Shown here piece by piece: positions 34,917 through 43,077 of a stretch of 64,000 nt of DNA (its first letter is position 1; each line of letters begins with the position of its first letter). The stretch is taken from assembly GCA_021463865.1 (NCBI GenBank), contig JAJTXY010000006.1:1-64000 (forward strand), given 5' to 3'. The translations under genes and the position numbers were made by a program. The notes under the pieces are model-generated. The model was not told the origin of the DNA, made no database searches, and worked only from the letters and a program-made list of their open reading frames with translations. Origin of the DNA: Anaerolineae bacterium (GTDB lineage Bacteria > Chloroflexota > Anaerolineae > Aggregatilineales > J027).

Positions 34917-35744
34917 CTTGCCATTACCTACAGGCCGCTGATCTACTTCGGTGATGGCGGCCAATTGAACCCCAGTGCCACAGAAGAACGCCTCTTCCGC
35001 CACGTAAAATTCAGTGCGGTCAATGGGGCGTTCAATCACTTCTAGGCCCAATTCTTCGCGTACCAACTGCATAACCGTCATGCGGGTGATGCCTTCCAGA
35101 ATATCGGCATTGACCGGCGGCGTAATCACCTTGTTATTCCGAATAATAAACACATTTTCCGCACTGCCCTCGCCGATATGACCGGATTCGTCCAGCACAA
35201 TCGCTTCATCATAACCATTCATCAGGGCTTCGGATTTGATAAAGGCGGAGTTGATATAGGCTCCGGTAAACTTGCCACGTGCCGGAATCGAAATATCGCT
35301 GATGCGCCTCCAACTGCTGACCGCGACCTTGGTGCCTTCTTCATCACCGAGATAGCTGCCAAACGGGATGCTAAACATCGTGAAGTCGCCTTTGAGATCG
35401 TTTAGGCGTACCCCGATGACATTATCGGATTTATAGACCAGTGGGCGGATGTAGCAGTCTTGCCGGAAGCCTTCCGCTTGCAGCAGATTGAGCAGAATAT
35501 TCACCATGTCATCAATCGTATAGGGCAGATCAATGAGGAGCATTTTGGCTGAGGCAAGGATACGTTTGAAATGATCTCTGGGGCGAAACACATACAATTC
35601 TTCATCGGCTTCGTTCCAATATCCTCGCAGGCCACCAAACGCCCCAGTGCCATAATTGAGGGCGTGGGTCATGACACTGACTTTGGCTTCTTCAATCGGA
35701 ACAATCCGCCCTTCAAAAAATGCGTAACGGTTCTTCACGATCAT
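34788..35744 (-). CDS. ilvE: Branched-chain amino acid aminotransferase
   Basis: A 318-residue class IV PLP aminotransferase exchanging amino groups between glutamate and the keto acids of Val, Leu and Ile. The start YAFFEGRIVPIEEAKVSVMT is typical. The PLP Lys lies in ARGKFTGAYINSAFIKSEAL, followed by the signature DESGHIGEGSAENVFIIR and GITRMTVMQL. The C-terminus runs about ten residues beyond usual and overlaps a convergent gene. AAAAAGGAGA lies directly before the ATG. Upstream is a promoter and an Ile-rich leader ORF. Confidence 0.92.
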   Translation of the reverse strand: MIVKNRYAFFEGRIVPIEEAKVSVMTHALNYGTGAFGGLRGYWNEADEELYVFRPRDHFKRILASAKMLLIDLPYTIDDMVNILLNLLQAEGFRQDCYIRPLVYKSDNVIGVRLNDLKGDFTMFSIPFGSYLGDEEGTKVAVSSWRRISDISIPARGKFTGAYINSAFIKSEALMNGYDEAIVLDESGHIGEGSAENVFIIRNNKVITPPVNADILEGITRMTVMQLVREELGLEVIERPIDRTEFYVAEEAFFCGTGVQLAAITEVDQRPVGNGKLGPHVHALRDLYFSVVRGQHPAYKHFCLPVYASEAIAVPAMG

Positions 35745-35753
35745 TCTCCTTTT

Positions 35754-35792
35754 TCACTGCACGATTTGAGAAATCTTAATACGAATCGGCAT
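35754..35792 (-). CDS. Ile-rich leader ORF upstream of ilvE
   Basis: A 12-codon ORF, MPIRIKISQIVQ, with four Ile codons (ATT, ATT, ATT, ATC) and one Val. It stops with TGA at 35756-35754, nine bases before the ilvE ATG and just ahead of the ilvE ribosome site. It lies between a good promoter and the gene whose product makes Ile, Val and Leu. There is no room for a terminator after it, so any control would be translational (coupling or ribosome-site masking). A chance ORF in an AT-rich leader is possible. Confidence 0.35.
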   Translation of the reverse strand: MPIRIKISQIVQ

Positions 35793-35833
35793 TACCCGAA
35801 ATATTTTTTATGCAAAAATATAATTCACTTAAA

Positions 35834-35862
35834 AGTATAAGATTCCAAGTCAAATTTTGCAA
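35834..35862 (-). promoter_or_regulatory. Predicted ilvE promoter
   Basis: On the minus strand, TTGCAA (35862-35857) and TATACT (35839-35834) are separated by 17 bases. The expected start lies about 80 bases before the ilvE ATG, leaving a leader that contains the Ile-rich ORF. Confidence 0.6.
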
Positions 35863-35896
35863 CGTGTTGAAAGTCACGGATTTTCTAACAGAGGGC

Positions 35897-35929
35897 TAAA
35901 AGGGGTGATCGTATTTTACAACCACCCCT
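35897..35929 (-). terminator. Predicted terminator of the aspartokinase transcript
   Basis: On the minus strand, 35929-35923 (AGGGGTG) pairs with 35907-35901 (CACCCCT), seven perfect pairs with a 15-base loop, followed by TTT. It lies 27 bases after the aspartokinase stop. The U run is short, so efficiency is uncertain. Confidence 0.5.
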
Positions 35930-35955
35930 GTGGGAGAACAGGAGAGCGGATTTAT

Positions 35956-37515
35956 TTACAGCGGAATGACGCGATGCGGCGGATTCCCCCGTTTGTTGGG
36001 TCGGGAGTTCTTGCGGCGGCGATTATTGGGAATGGCGGGAATAGCGGCAGGGGCGGCAGGGTCGTTTTCGGCATAAGGGAGATTAGATTGTACCGATACG
36101 GCGAGGCTATGCAGACGTTTAACGACTCGCGGTGCTTGTTCGGGTGGCAGGGCCAGCAAACAACAGGCGGGTGAACCATGCCCCAACGCCAGCAAATTTG
36201 CCCGTACTGATTTCACTGCTGTCAACACTTGCATGGTTTGTTGGACATCCACCACCCCAATCGCGGCGACAATGGCAATCGGTTCGACACGCCATTCGCC
36301 ATTGGGATAGGCTTCGGCAAAGGCTTCTTGTAAGGCAGCAAGGCTTTCTTGATTGGCGGTACGGCGGGCCGTCGTCGGGATGACATAACACAACAGATGT
36401 CCGGCATGGGCATTGACGGTAATCACGGGTGGGGCGGCTTGTAGCAGCACTTTTTCAAGCACTTGGCTGGCGAGGTCGGTCATAGAGGGCAAGCCGGGAG
36501 CACTGGGTACAGCGTTGGAGGGCGCGAACACCAATAGCCCTTCAATCGAAGTCACAGCGCTAAGATGTTTGGGTTTGCCCGCACTGGCGCTGTTGATGCG
36601 TGTACCGGGGTGGTCGGGGTTGAAGGTATTACACACCCGTAGCGGGATATGCGGACCCATGAGAGGTTCGACACAGCGCGGATGCAGCACCTTTGCGCCA
36701 AAATGGGCAAATTCACTGACCTCTTGATAAGAAATCATGTCAATGACTTTGGCTTCTTTGATCTTACGTGGATCGGCGGACATCACCCCATTTACGTCTG
36801 TCCAAATCCACACATCATTAGCATCAATCAGGCTGCCCAGATAGGTCGCGGAATAATCCGACCCCCCTCGCCCCAATGTCGTGATCTGGCCTTCAGGCGT
36901 CGCGCCGATATAGCCCGTCACGATAGGCACTTGTTTTTGTTCCAATAGCGGGCCGATGATTTTTTGGGCATTGGCACGCGATGGCGCAAAATCCGGTTGG
37001 GCGTTCTGAAAGCGGCGATCTGTCACAATAACCTTGCTGGCGTCTACGGGTTGGGCTGGGATGCCATTCACCCGCATAATCGCGGCTAGAATCCCGACCA
37101 TTAAACGTTCACCCATAGACATCGCGGCGTCACTCAATCGGCTGTCTGCCCCACCCGCAGATGCGATCTCCTCGCACGTCCCGAATAATTCTTCGAGCAG
37201 GCCGTCAATATGAACATCTACTTTATTCAGTTCATCGGCGTGATCGTGGATATTCATAAATTCTTGGGCGGCTTGTTGGTGGCGAGCACGCAACGCATCC
37301 AATTGATGTTTGACCCCGTGTGGGCCATTAAAATCGTGTTTGGTGGCGTGTTCGACCAACTTAACTAGCGAGTTCGTAATCCCACCAATGGCGGAGGTGA
37401 CGACCACCACGTTGTCCCATTTTTGGGTTTCTTTTTGGGTAATTTCCAAGACCTGTCGCACAGCATTGGCGCTGCCCACCGAAGAGCCGCCGAATTTCAT
37501 GACCAGTATCGCCAT
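35956..37515 (-). CDS. lysC: Aspartate kinase
   Basis: A 519-residue aspartokinase phosphorylating aspartate at the entry to Lys, Met, Thr and Ile synthesis. The N-terminal ATP/aspartate motif is MKFGGSSVGSANAV, and GRGGSDYSATYLGSLIDAND is the nucleotide-binding core. The C-terminal 170 residues carry the ACT-type regulatory region (VITVNAHAGHLLCY, SVRANLLALGHG). The last 35 residues are a Pro/Ala- then Arg/Asn-rich tail not typical of the family. AGGAG precedes the ATG. Upstream is an attenuator-like leader with a Thr/Met-rich ORF. In this window it stands alone, without asd or dapA. Confidence 0.92.
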   Translation of the reverse strand: MAILVMKFGGSSVGSANAVRQVLEITQKETQKWDNVVVVTSAIGGITNSLVKLVEHATKHDFNGPHGVKHQLDALRARHQQAAQEFMNIHDHADELNKVDVHIDGLLEELFGTCEEIASAGGADSRLSDAAMSMGERLMVGILAAIMRVNGIPAQPVDASKVIVTDRRFQNAQPDFAPSRANAQKIIGPLLEQKQVPIVTGYIGATPEGQITTLGRGGSDYSATYLGSLIDANDVWIWTDVNGVMSADPRKIKEAKVIDMISYQEVSEFAHFGAKVLHPRCVEPLMGPHIPLRVCNTFNPDHPGTRINSASAGKPKHLSAVTSIEGLLVFAPSNAVPSAPGLPSMTDLASQVLEKVLLQAAPPVITVNAHAGHLLCYVIPTTARRTANQESLAALQEAFAEAYPNGEWRVEPIAIVAAIGVVDVQQTMQVLTAVKSVRANLLALGHGSPACCLLALPPEQAPRVVKRLHSLAVSVQSNLPYAENDPAAPAAIPAIPNNRRRKNSRPNKRGNPPHRVIPL

Positions 37516-37547
37516 CGGGTATGTTCTCCTGCGTTTATATTTGGCCT

Positions 37548-37595
37548 ATATAGCAACAAACGCGACGTGGTTGAGAGTGCTTCACGTCGCGTTTG
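37548..37595 (-). terminator. Attenuator hairpin upstream of lysC
   Basis: On the minus strand, 37595-37583 (CAAACGCGACGTG) and 37569-37557 (CACGTCGCGTTTG) form a perfect 13-bp stem with a 13-base loop. The stem ends in GUUUG and is followed by UUGCU, so the U run is weak but present. It ends 41 bases before the lysC ATG and upstream of its ribosome site. It is probably the terminator arm of an attenuator. Confidence 0.65.
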
Positions 37596-37651
37596 TGGGA
37601 TTTCGTTTGGTTTAGAGACTCTAGGCTCTCACATCCTGCGACCTGAAGCAC
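37577..37651 (-). promoter_or_regulatory. Predicted antiterminator of the lysC leader
   Basis: On the minus strand, 37651-37638 (GTGCTTCAGGTCGC) can pair with 37590-37577 (GCGACGTGAAGCAC): 13 of 14 positions match, with a single G-G mismatch. The second segment covers the inner part of the terminator 5' arm and its loop, so the two structures exclude each other. The first segment lies in the last third of the leader ORF. A ribosome stalled at the upstream Thr/Met codons would leave it free and favour readthrough. Confidence 0.7.
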
Positions 37652-37689
37652 AACATGCCGGTACCCATACCGGTAGTCGAAGTCATCAT
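37621..37689 (-). CDS. Thr/Met-rich leader peptide upstream of lysC
   Basis: An ORF starting ATG at 37689 and stopping with TAG at 37623-37621: MMTSTTGMGTGM, then LCFRSQDVRA. A GTG at 37719 in the same frame would add MKTFGLICTI, giving 32 residues with six Thr, four internal Met and two Ile. Thr, Met and Ile are end products of the pathway that aspartokinase opens, as in the enterobacterial thr leader. No clear ribosome site is seen for either start. The evidence is the codon bias together with the mutually exclusive RNA stems downstream. Confidence 0.6.
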   Translation of the reverse strand: MMTSTTGMGTGMLCFRSQDVRA

Positions 37690-37768
37690 AATCGTACAAA
37701 TGAGGCCGAAAGTTTTCACAGAATATCAATCTCTGCTGAATATGGATTGGAAACAGAATAGCACAGCT

Positions 37769-37797
37769 ATTAGATGAACACAAGCAATTTGGGCCAA
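37769..37797 (-). promoter_or_regulatory. Possible lysC leader promoter
   Basis: On the minus strand, TTGGCC (37797-37792) and TCTAAT (37774-37769) are separated by 17 bases, matching 4/6 and 5/6 consensus positions. The implied start near 37762 lies about 43 bases before the GTG and 73 before the ATG of the leader ORF. Confidence 0.4.
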
Positions 37798-37825
37798 TTG
37801 GACAAACGTGCATGAAATCGCCTTA

Positions 37826-37905
37826 CGTGACAGTCAGAACTTGACTGATTCCATCATGAAATAAGCTCATTCATCGTATCAGTCAGGCGTTACGTAGCTG
37901 TCACG
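37826..37905. repeat. Nested inverted repeat upstream of corA
   Basis: Three nested inverted pairs: CGTGACAG (37826-37833) with CTGTCACG (37898-37905); TGACTGAT (37842-37849) with ATCAGTCA (37878-37885); ATGA (37856-37859) with TCAT (37867-37870). As RNA this gives an interrupted 80-base hairpin. It lies 128 bases before corA and upstream of the lysC leader promoter. It may be a structured leader, a regulator site or a small repeat element. The remaining bases between it and corA show nothing I recognise. Confidence 0.45.
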
Positions 37906-38032
37906 GCATCGTCACGGCCCGCCACCCGCAAGAATCGCGGCGGATTTTGGAAAATATAAGTGCAGGATTTTTCGGAAAGAGGGAGAGGTGTAAAATGACA
38001 GTCGGCAATTATTCCGAAGAAGGGACATTCTT

Positions 38033-39154
38033 ATGACAGCCAGCGAGACCCCCTCCCCTGAAAACATCACCGCTCGTAAGCGGATAACCCAAACGTTGCA
38101 GATTCCGACAACGGAGGTCGGGGCACCGCCCGGTATCCCTGATGATTTGCCTAGCACTGGCCCATCCACTATTCAATTAATCGCCTACAACGCAACCAAG
38201 TTTGAAGAACATCACCTCAATGACCCCGCCACTATTCGGGACTATTTGGGCAATTGGCCGGTGATTTGGGTCAATGTGGATGGGTTGGGAAATCCCGAAC
38301 AGGTGAAAAAGGTTGGGCAGATTTTTGGATTGGGCGAATTGGCGCTCGAAGATGTGGTGTTGGCAAACGAACAGGCCAAAGTCGAACGATATGACCAATA
38401 TTTGTTTATTGTGGCACGGATGGTGGCGCATGGAAGTGACCTTACCAATGAACAGTTGAATATCTTTTTGGGCAAAAATTTTGTCCTCACCTTTCAAGAA
38501 TCCCACCCCGGAGATTGCCTCAATCCAGTCCGCAATCGTATCCGTAAAAGCCTTGACCGCCTGCGCCAAAGCGGGCCAAACTATTTAGTATATGCCTTGT
38601 TGGATGCGGTGATTGATGCCTATTTCCCAATGCTGGAAAGATATGGGGAACGCTTGGAAGAAATTGAAGATTTGCTGTTGCTCCGCCCAGATCGGCAGAC
38701 CATCGCTCAACTTCACTCGATTAAACGCGATCTATTGGTTCTGCGGCGGGCGATTTGGCCCTTGCGGGACGCGATTAACTCCTTATTTCACGACGCACCA
38801 GAATTTGAAGACGAGCAGATTCGTCACTACCTGCGCGATTGTTATGACCATGCCGTCAAGGTGATGGATTTGGTGGAAGTCTATCGGGAAGTATGTGCCG
38901 ATTTACAAGATGTCTATCTCTCCAGTATCGCCAATCGTACCAACGATGTCATGAAGACCTTGACGTTGATCTCGACGATTTTCCTGCCCCTGACCTTTAT
39001 CGCCGGGGTGTATGGTATGAATTTTGATCCTGATACATCTCCATTAAATATGCCAGAACTACGCTGGTATTGGGGTTATCCATTTGCCTTAACGCTGATG
39101 CTGATTGTAGGTGCATCGCTGGCGTTTTACTTCAAGCGGCGCAGTTGGCTATAA
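38033..39154 (+). CDS. corA: CorA-family magnesium/cobalt transporter
   Basis: A 373-residue CorA-type channel taking up Mg2+. The large cytoplasmic N-terminal domain (residues 40-300) is followed by two C-terminal membrane helices. The family signature YGMNF is in FIAGVYGMNFDPD, and the second helix runs YPFALTLMLIVGASLAFYF, ending in basic KRRSW. The first 45 residues are a Pro/Thr-rich extension. GAAGAAGGGA precedes the ATG. The next gene starts nine bases after its stop. Confidence 0.92.
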   Translation: MTASETPSPENITARKRITQTLQIPTTEVGAPPGIPDDLPSTGPSTIQLIAYNATKFEEHHLNDPATIRDYLGNWPVIWVNVDGLGNPEQVKKVGQIFGLGELALEDVVLANEQAKVERYDQYLFIVARMVAHGSDLTNEQLNIFLGKNFVLTFQESHPGDCLNPVRNRIRKSLDRLRQSGPNYLVYALLDAVIDAYFPMLERYGERLEEIEDLLLLRPDRQTIAQLHSIKRDLLVLRRAIWPLRDAINSLFHDAPEFEDEQIRHYLRDCYDHAVKVMDLVEVYREVCADLQDVYLSSIANRTNDVMKTLTLISTIFLPLTFIAGVYGMNFDPDTSPLNMPELRWYWGYPFALTLMLIVGASLAFYFKRRSWL

Positions 39155-39163
39155 TCTCGCCTC

Positions 39164-40621
39164 ATGCGAACAAAACTGACTACCCTTCGACTGTTTGGAT
39201 TTTCGCTCCGCACATTGGGCGTGGGGCTAATCGCATTCATCATTGGCGCAGCGGCCCTGTGGCTTGATCTTGAAAATGATGGCCTCGTCGCCGATTTCTT
39301 GTGGAATGTGACGGGTGAAACCGAGCCGGGGGCACAGCTATTGGGAGGTCTACAATATCTCGCCAATGGCACACGCGCGATGCCCCACCTCGAAAAAAAC
39401 GCCTCGATTGAAAATCTACCCGAAAATCCATTTGGCATTAATGCTTTCCTTGAACTAGAGGCCGAACCGGAAAAGCGCGAACATGCGATGCGATTAATTG
39501 CCGAGGCAGGGTTTGGCTGGCTGCGTCAACAATTTGCATGGGAAGATATTGAGATTGATGCCAAAGGGGATTTTGTAGATCGGCGTAATGACCGGAATTT
39601 TGATGGGGTGGTCAACGAAGCCGACTATATTTCGAGTTGGGATAAATACGACCATATTGTGGATTTGGCTGACCAATATAATGTCGAGATTATCGCTCGA
39701 ATCAGCAGCCCCACGCCGCCGTGGGCCTTGCCATTACCAACCAGTCAATCGCATGGCCCACCCGCCAATATCCAAGATTTTGTGGATTTCGCGGTGACAT
39801 TGGCAGAACGTTATCAGGGTCGAATTACCCATTATCAAATTTGGAACGAACCGAATCTCTATCCTGAATGGGGCGACCAGTTAATCAGCCCTGAAGGATA
39901 TGCTGATTTACTGTGCCGCACCCATGATGCTCTCAAAGCAATTGACCCGAATATCGTCATTTTGACGGGGGCGATTGGCCCAACGGTTGACCACACCGGG
40001 CGGGATGCCTTTGATTTGTTATTTTTGCAGCGCCTCTATGATTTAGGGGCAGACCGTTGTTTTGATATTCTCAGCGCACAGGGTTATGGCCTATTTAGTG
40101 GGCCGACAGATCGCCGGATGCGCCCCTTTACGATGAATTTTGCCCGTCACCAATGGCTGCGGGATATTATGGTCGCCAATGGGGATGCCTATAAACCGAT
40201 TTGGCTGAGTGAAATCGCGTGGAATCCTGTACCAAATGATCCGAATATTTCCGGTTTGGAAACGTATGGGCAGGTGACAATGGAACAGGCGGCTGAATGG
40301 GCACCGCTGGCCTATGAACGTGCCCGTGAAGAATGGCCCTATATCGGGGTGATGAGTTATTGGTTTTTGAAGCGCCCTAGTGAGAGTGAGTCTAATCAAA
40401 GTTGGTACTATTTCCGCATCGTCGAGCCGGATTGGACACCTACGCCAATTTATTACAGCCTGCAAGACTATATTCAATCCGGTGAATGGCAGTATCCTGA
40501 TAAAGCATGGCCGACCAAAGCCCGTGAACGCCTGCCGCAAGTCCTCGTTGCTGGCTTGGCGGTCTTGTTTGCAGGAGCAATCATGGGCGACGCGGTAATG
40601 AAACGATTGGAGCGCCAATGA
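39164..40621 (+). CDS. Membrane-anchored glycoside hydrolase-like protein
   Basis: A 485-residue protein with an N-terminal membrane helix (residues 14-36), an extracellular (beta/alpha)8-type domain and a C-terminal helix (about 460-477). The motif ITHYQIWNEPNLYPEWG places a likely acid/base Glu after Asn, as in clan A glycoside hydrolases such as GH39 and GH5. A second Glu in KPIWLSEIAWNP fits the nucleophile. The substrate is unknown. The stop overlaps the next gene (ATGA), which is a membrane glycosyltransferase, so the pair may make or trim a surface glycan. Confidence 0.75.
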   Translation: MRTKLTTLRLFGFSLRTLGVGLIAFIIGAAALWLDLENDGLVADFLWNVTGETEPGAQLLGGLQYLANGTRAMPHLEKNASIENLPENPFGINAFLELEAEPEKREHAMRLIAEAGFGWLRQQFAWEDIEIDAKGDFVDRRNDRNFDGVVNEADYISSWDKYDHIVDLADQYNVEIIARISSPTPPWALPLPTSQSHGPPANIQDFVDFAVTLAERYQGRITHYQIWNEPNLYPEWGDQLISPEGYADLLCRTHDALKAIDPNIVILTGAIGPTVDHTGRDAFDLLFLQRLYDLGADRCFDILSAQGYGLFSGPTDRRMRPFTMNFARHQWLRDIMVANGDAYKPIWLSEIAWNPVPNDPNISGLETYGQVTMEQAAEWAPLAYERAREEWPYIGVMSYWFLKRPSESESNQSWYYFRIVEPDWTPTPIYYSLQDYIQSGEWQYPDKAWPTKARERLPQVLVAGLAVLFAGAIMGDAVMKRLERQ

Positions 40622-42582
40622 ATCGGGTCATCCGCTGGCTTCCGGTGCTGATTTTGTTGGCGGCAGGTTTCTGGCGGCTTCATTTATTGGAAGCGCAATC
40701 CCTTTGGCACGATGAGGGCAACAGTTTGCGCCTTGCCGAACGCTCACTTCCGGCGTTGGTTGAAGCCAGCAGCCGGGATATTCACCCCCCCGGTTATTAT
40801 ATTGGCCTAAAATGGTGGATGTTTTTCGCGGGCAAAACAGAATTTGGCCTGCGTTCGTTTTCAGCGTTTTGGGGCTTATTGGCGGTGGCAGGGACGTATG
40901 GGCTAGGCCGGCGATTGTATGGCCCACTCGCAGCCAGCATCGCGGCGGCACTGGTCGCAGCCAACCCCTTTGCAGTGTACTACTCTCAAGAGACGCGCAT
41001 GTATGCTCAATTGGGGGCATTGAGCGTCTTAAGTTTCTGGGTGCTGGTCAAAATGCTGCACGCCAGTGACCACCACCGCGCCGAAAATCGCCCCAATCAA
41101 TTTGCCTTCCATATCGCGCCGTGGGCTATCTGGCTCATGATTATTAACACCGTCGGCCTATACAACCACTACACCTATCCCTTTACCATGATTGCACAAG
41201 GCGTGGTGTTTTTGTGGTGGTGGATTCCACGCCGCGACCCACGTGCCCGGAATGTCTATATCGTTCTCAATGTAATTACATTGATGTTTTTTCAGTCGTG
41301 GCTGCCGACAGCCTATAAACAGATTACTTCATGGCCCCAAGCAGGCGACCAAAGCGATTTGATAGACCGCGCTGATCGGGTTTTTACGCTGTTGATCTAT
41401 GGACAAACCGCGACCAATCTTTCCACATTCGCCTATGTTTTACCCATCGGGTTACTCATTTTGGGGGTGCTGCTGCCGGATCGCCGTGCCGGGGCCGAAC
41501 GACCCTCGGTGTTGTGGCGGGTGAGCCTGCCGCTGATTTGGAGTGGACTCAGCATTGGGGCACTGCTGCTATCGGGGGCCTACCGTGAAGCCAATCTGAA
41601 ATTTTTAGTCCCTGCTCAAATGGCGGTTGCATTGATGCTGGGTCGCAGTTTGGAACGTATTGGGGCGGTGATGAGTGGGACTATACACAATGCCCCCTAT
41701 CGGTTGGTGGTGCGTTGGGGCAGTGCAGTGGCTCTTTCGTTGCTCATGATTATTCCCAATATTCAGAATCTCGGCCCGATGTATCACGACGATGCCTATG
41801 CCCGCAGTGATTATCGGCGGATTGCCGAATTGCTGACCAAAAATGTACGCGATGGGGATGCCATTATCTTAAACGCCCCCAATCAGATCGAGGCGTTTGA
41901 TTATTATTATCAGGGTGATGCCCCAGTGTATGGCTTGCCCAAAGGGTTAGGGGGGGATGATGCCGCCACGCAACAGGCCACCCATGATTTAATTGCCGAC
42001 TATCAGCGGATTTATGTGGTGCTGTGGGGACAAAACGAGCGCGACCAGAACGGCATTGTAGAAACCACGCTGGACGAGGGGGCATATGTCATTGGACGGC
42101 AGTGGATTACTGATGTCGAATTAGTACAATATGCCGTTTTGGATGCCCCACCCGCCGAACCATCACAAGTGGTGAATATGCCCTTTGGCGATCAGATCAC
42201 ACTGGTCGGTTATGCGCTCTCAACCGATGGGACGGGTCAACAGATTTTGCCGGGGGATGTGTTGGGGGTGACATTGTTTTGGCGGACAAACGCTCCATTG
42301 GAAAAACGGTATAAGGTGACGGTGCAGCTATTAAACCCCGATGGCACGCTGGCCTCCCAGCATGACAGCGAACCCGCCAATGGACGTGCCATCACCACCA
42401 CATGGCAGGCGGGGCAGACCATTACCGATAATCATGGGATTGTGGTCAAACAGAACGCCGTAACCGGAGTTTATACCCTAATCGTCGCGTTATATGAATT
42501 TGACTCACCGCATACCCGGCTAATTCCGGGTCAAGCCGATGCCAACAATGCCTATCTGTTGACCACTCTGACGCTGCAATAA
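40618..42582 (+). CDS. GT39-like membrane glycosyltransferase
   Basis: A 654-residue protein with about ten to eleven membrane helices in the first 400 residues. The first periplasmic loop has QSLWHDEGNSLRLAE, then DIHPPGYYIGLKWW. The Asp-Glu pair and HPP motif are typical of the protein O-mannosyl/ArnT-like GT-C fold using polyprenyl-phosphate sugars. The C-terminal 250 residues form a soluble extracellular region ending in a beta-sandwich-like part (VTLFWRTNAPLEKRYKVTVQ). It is translationally coupled to the hydrolase-like gene. Its stop directly abuts that of the convergent lipoprotein gene. Confidence 0.82.
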   Translation: MNRVIRWLPVLILLAAGFWRLHLLEAQSLWHDEGNSLRLAERSLPALVEASSRDIHPPGYYIGLKWWMFFAGKTEFGLRSFSAFWGLLAVAGTYGLGRRLYGPLAASIAAALVAANPFAVYYSQETRMYAQLGALSVLSFWVLVKMLHASDHHRAENRPNQFAFHIAPWAIWLMIINTVGLYNHYTYPFTMIAQGVVFLWWWIPRRDPRARNVYIVLNVITLMFFQSWLPTAYKQITSWPQAGDQSDLIDRADRVFTLLIYGQTATNLSTFAYVLPIGLLILGVLLPDRRAGAERPSVLWRVSLPLIWSGLSIGALLLSGAYREANLKFLVPAQMAVALMLGRSLERIGAVMSGTIHNAPYRLVVRWGSAVALSLLMIIPNIQNLGPMYHDDAYARSDYRRIAELLTKNVRDGDAIILNAPNQIEAFDYYYQGDAPVYGLPKGLGGDDAATQQATHDLIADYQRIYVVLWGQNERDQNGIVETTLDEGAYVIGRQWITDVELVQYAVLDAPPAEPSQVVNMPFGDQITLVGYALSTDGTGQQILPGDVLGVTLFWRTNAPLEKRYKVTVQLLNPDGTLASQHDSEPANGRAITTTWQAGQTITDNHGIVVKQNAVTGVYTLIVALYEFDSPHTRLIPGQADANNAYLLTTLTLQ

Positions 42583-43008
42583 TCAACCAAACACATCGGT
42601 TGCGGGTTCGGGCACGGTAAAGGTAAACGTCTCGTGTTTTTCGTCATTGAGATACAGTTCCACCTGATATTTGCCACCCTGCCAATCGGTATCGCTATCG
42701 AGGCTAAAGGTGATGGTGCCGCTGCCTGTCTTGATGATGGTTTCGTCAAGGCGGGTATTCAAAGTTTCGCCGCCGCTTTCCACTAGTGTCCACACGGCTT
42801 TTAATTCGGTATCGTCATCGGCGTTTTTGACTTCGACAAACAGATAAAAAATACTGTCGCGTTCATAGGTATCGGTTCGATTCGTACCGTTTTGGTCGCT
42901 GGTAAGATAGGCGCGTTCAACCTTTGCATTGACTAAACCGCACGCCGTCAAAATCACCAATAAAATCATCATTCCAGAGATGAAAAAATGCTTTTTCACG
43001 AAAGGCAC
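42583..43008 (-). CDS. Lipoprotein of unknown function
   Basis: A 141-residue protein. The signal peptide (KKHFFISGMMILLVI) ends in a lipobox, LTAC, with Cys at residue 23, so the mature protein would be lipid-anchored outside the membrane. The mature part is beta-rich and acidic (FVEVKNADDDTELKAVWTLV), like an Ig-type sandwich. No enzyme motif is seen. The gene converges on the GT39 gene with no bases between the two stops. Confidence 0.75.
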   Translation of the reverse strand: MPFVKKHFFISGMMILLVILTACGLVNAKVERAYLTSDQNGTNRTDTYERDSIFYLFVEVKNADDDTELKAVWTLVESGGETLNTRLDETIIKTGSGTITFSLDSDTDWQGGKYQVELYLNDEKHETFTFTVPEPATDVFG

Positions 43009-43077
43009 TCCTCAGCGCATCAAATTTTCCAGAGTATACTGTAGCGCGTGGATACTGGGTAGCAAGGTTTTCGTTTG

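Noticed and set aside
37516-37768. Lysine riboswitch upstream of lysC
   Set aside because: The sequence lacks recognisable L-box core motifs, and the paired stems and Thr/Met codons are better explained as a leader-peptide attenuator. A covariance-model search would decide.
37535-37813. A 92-codon minus-strand open frame through the lysC leader
   Set aside because: Its protein (Tyr/Asp-rich, no motif) looks random. The leader ORF and RNA stems in another frame explain the region better.
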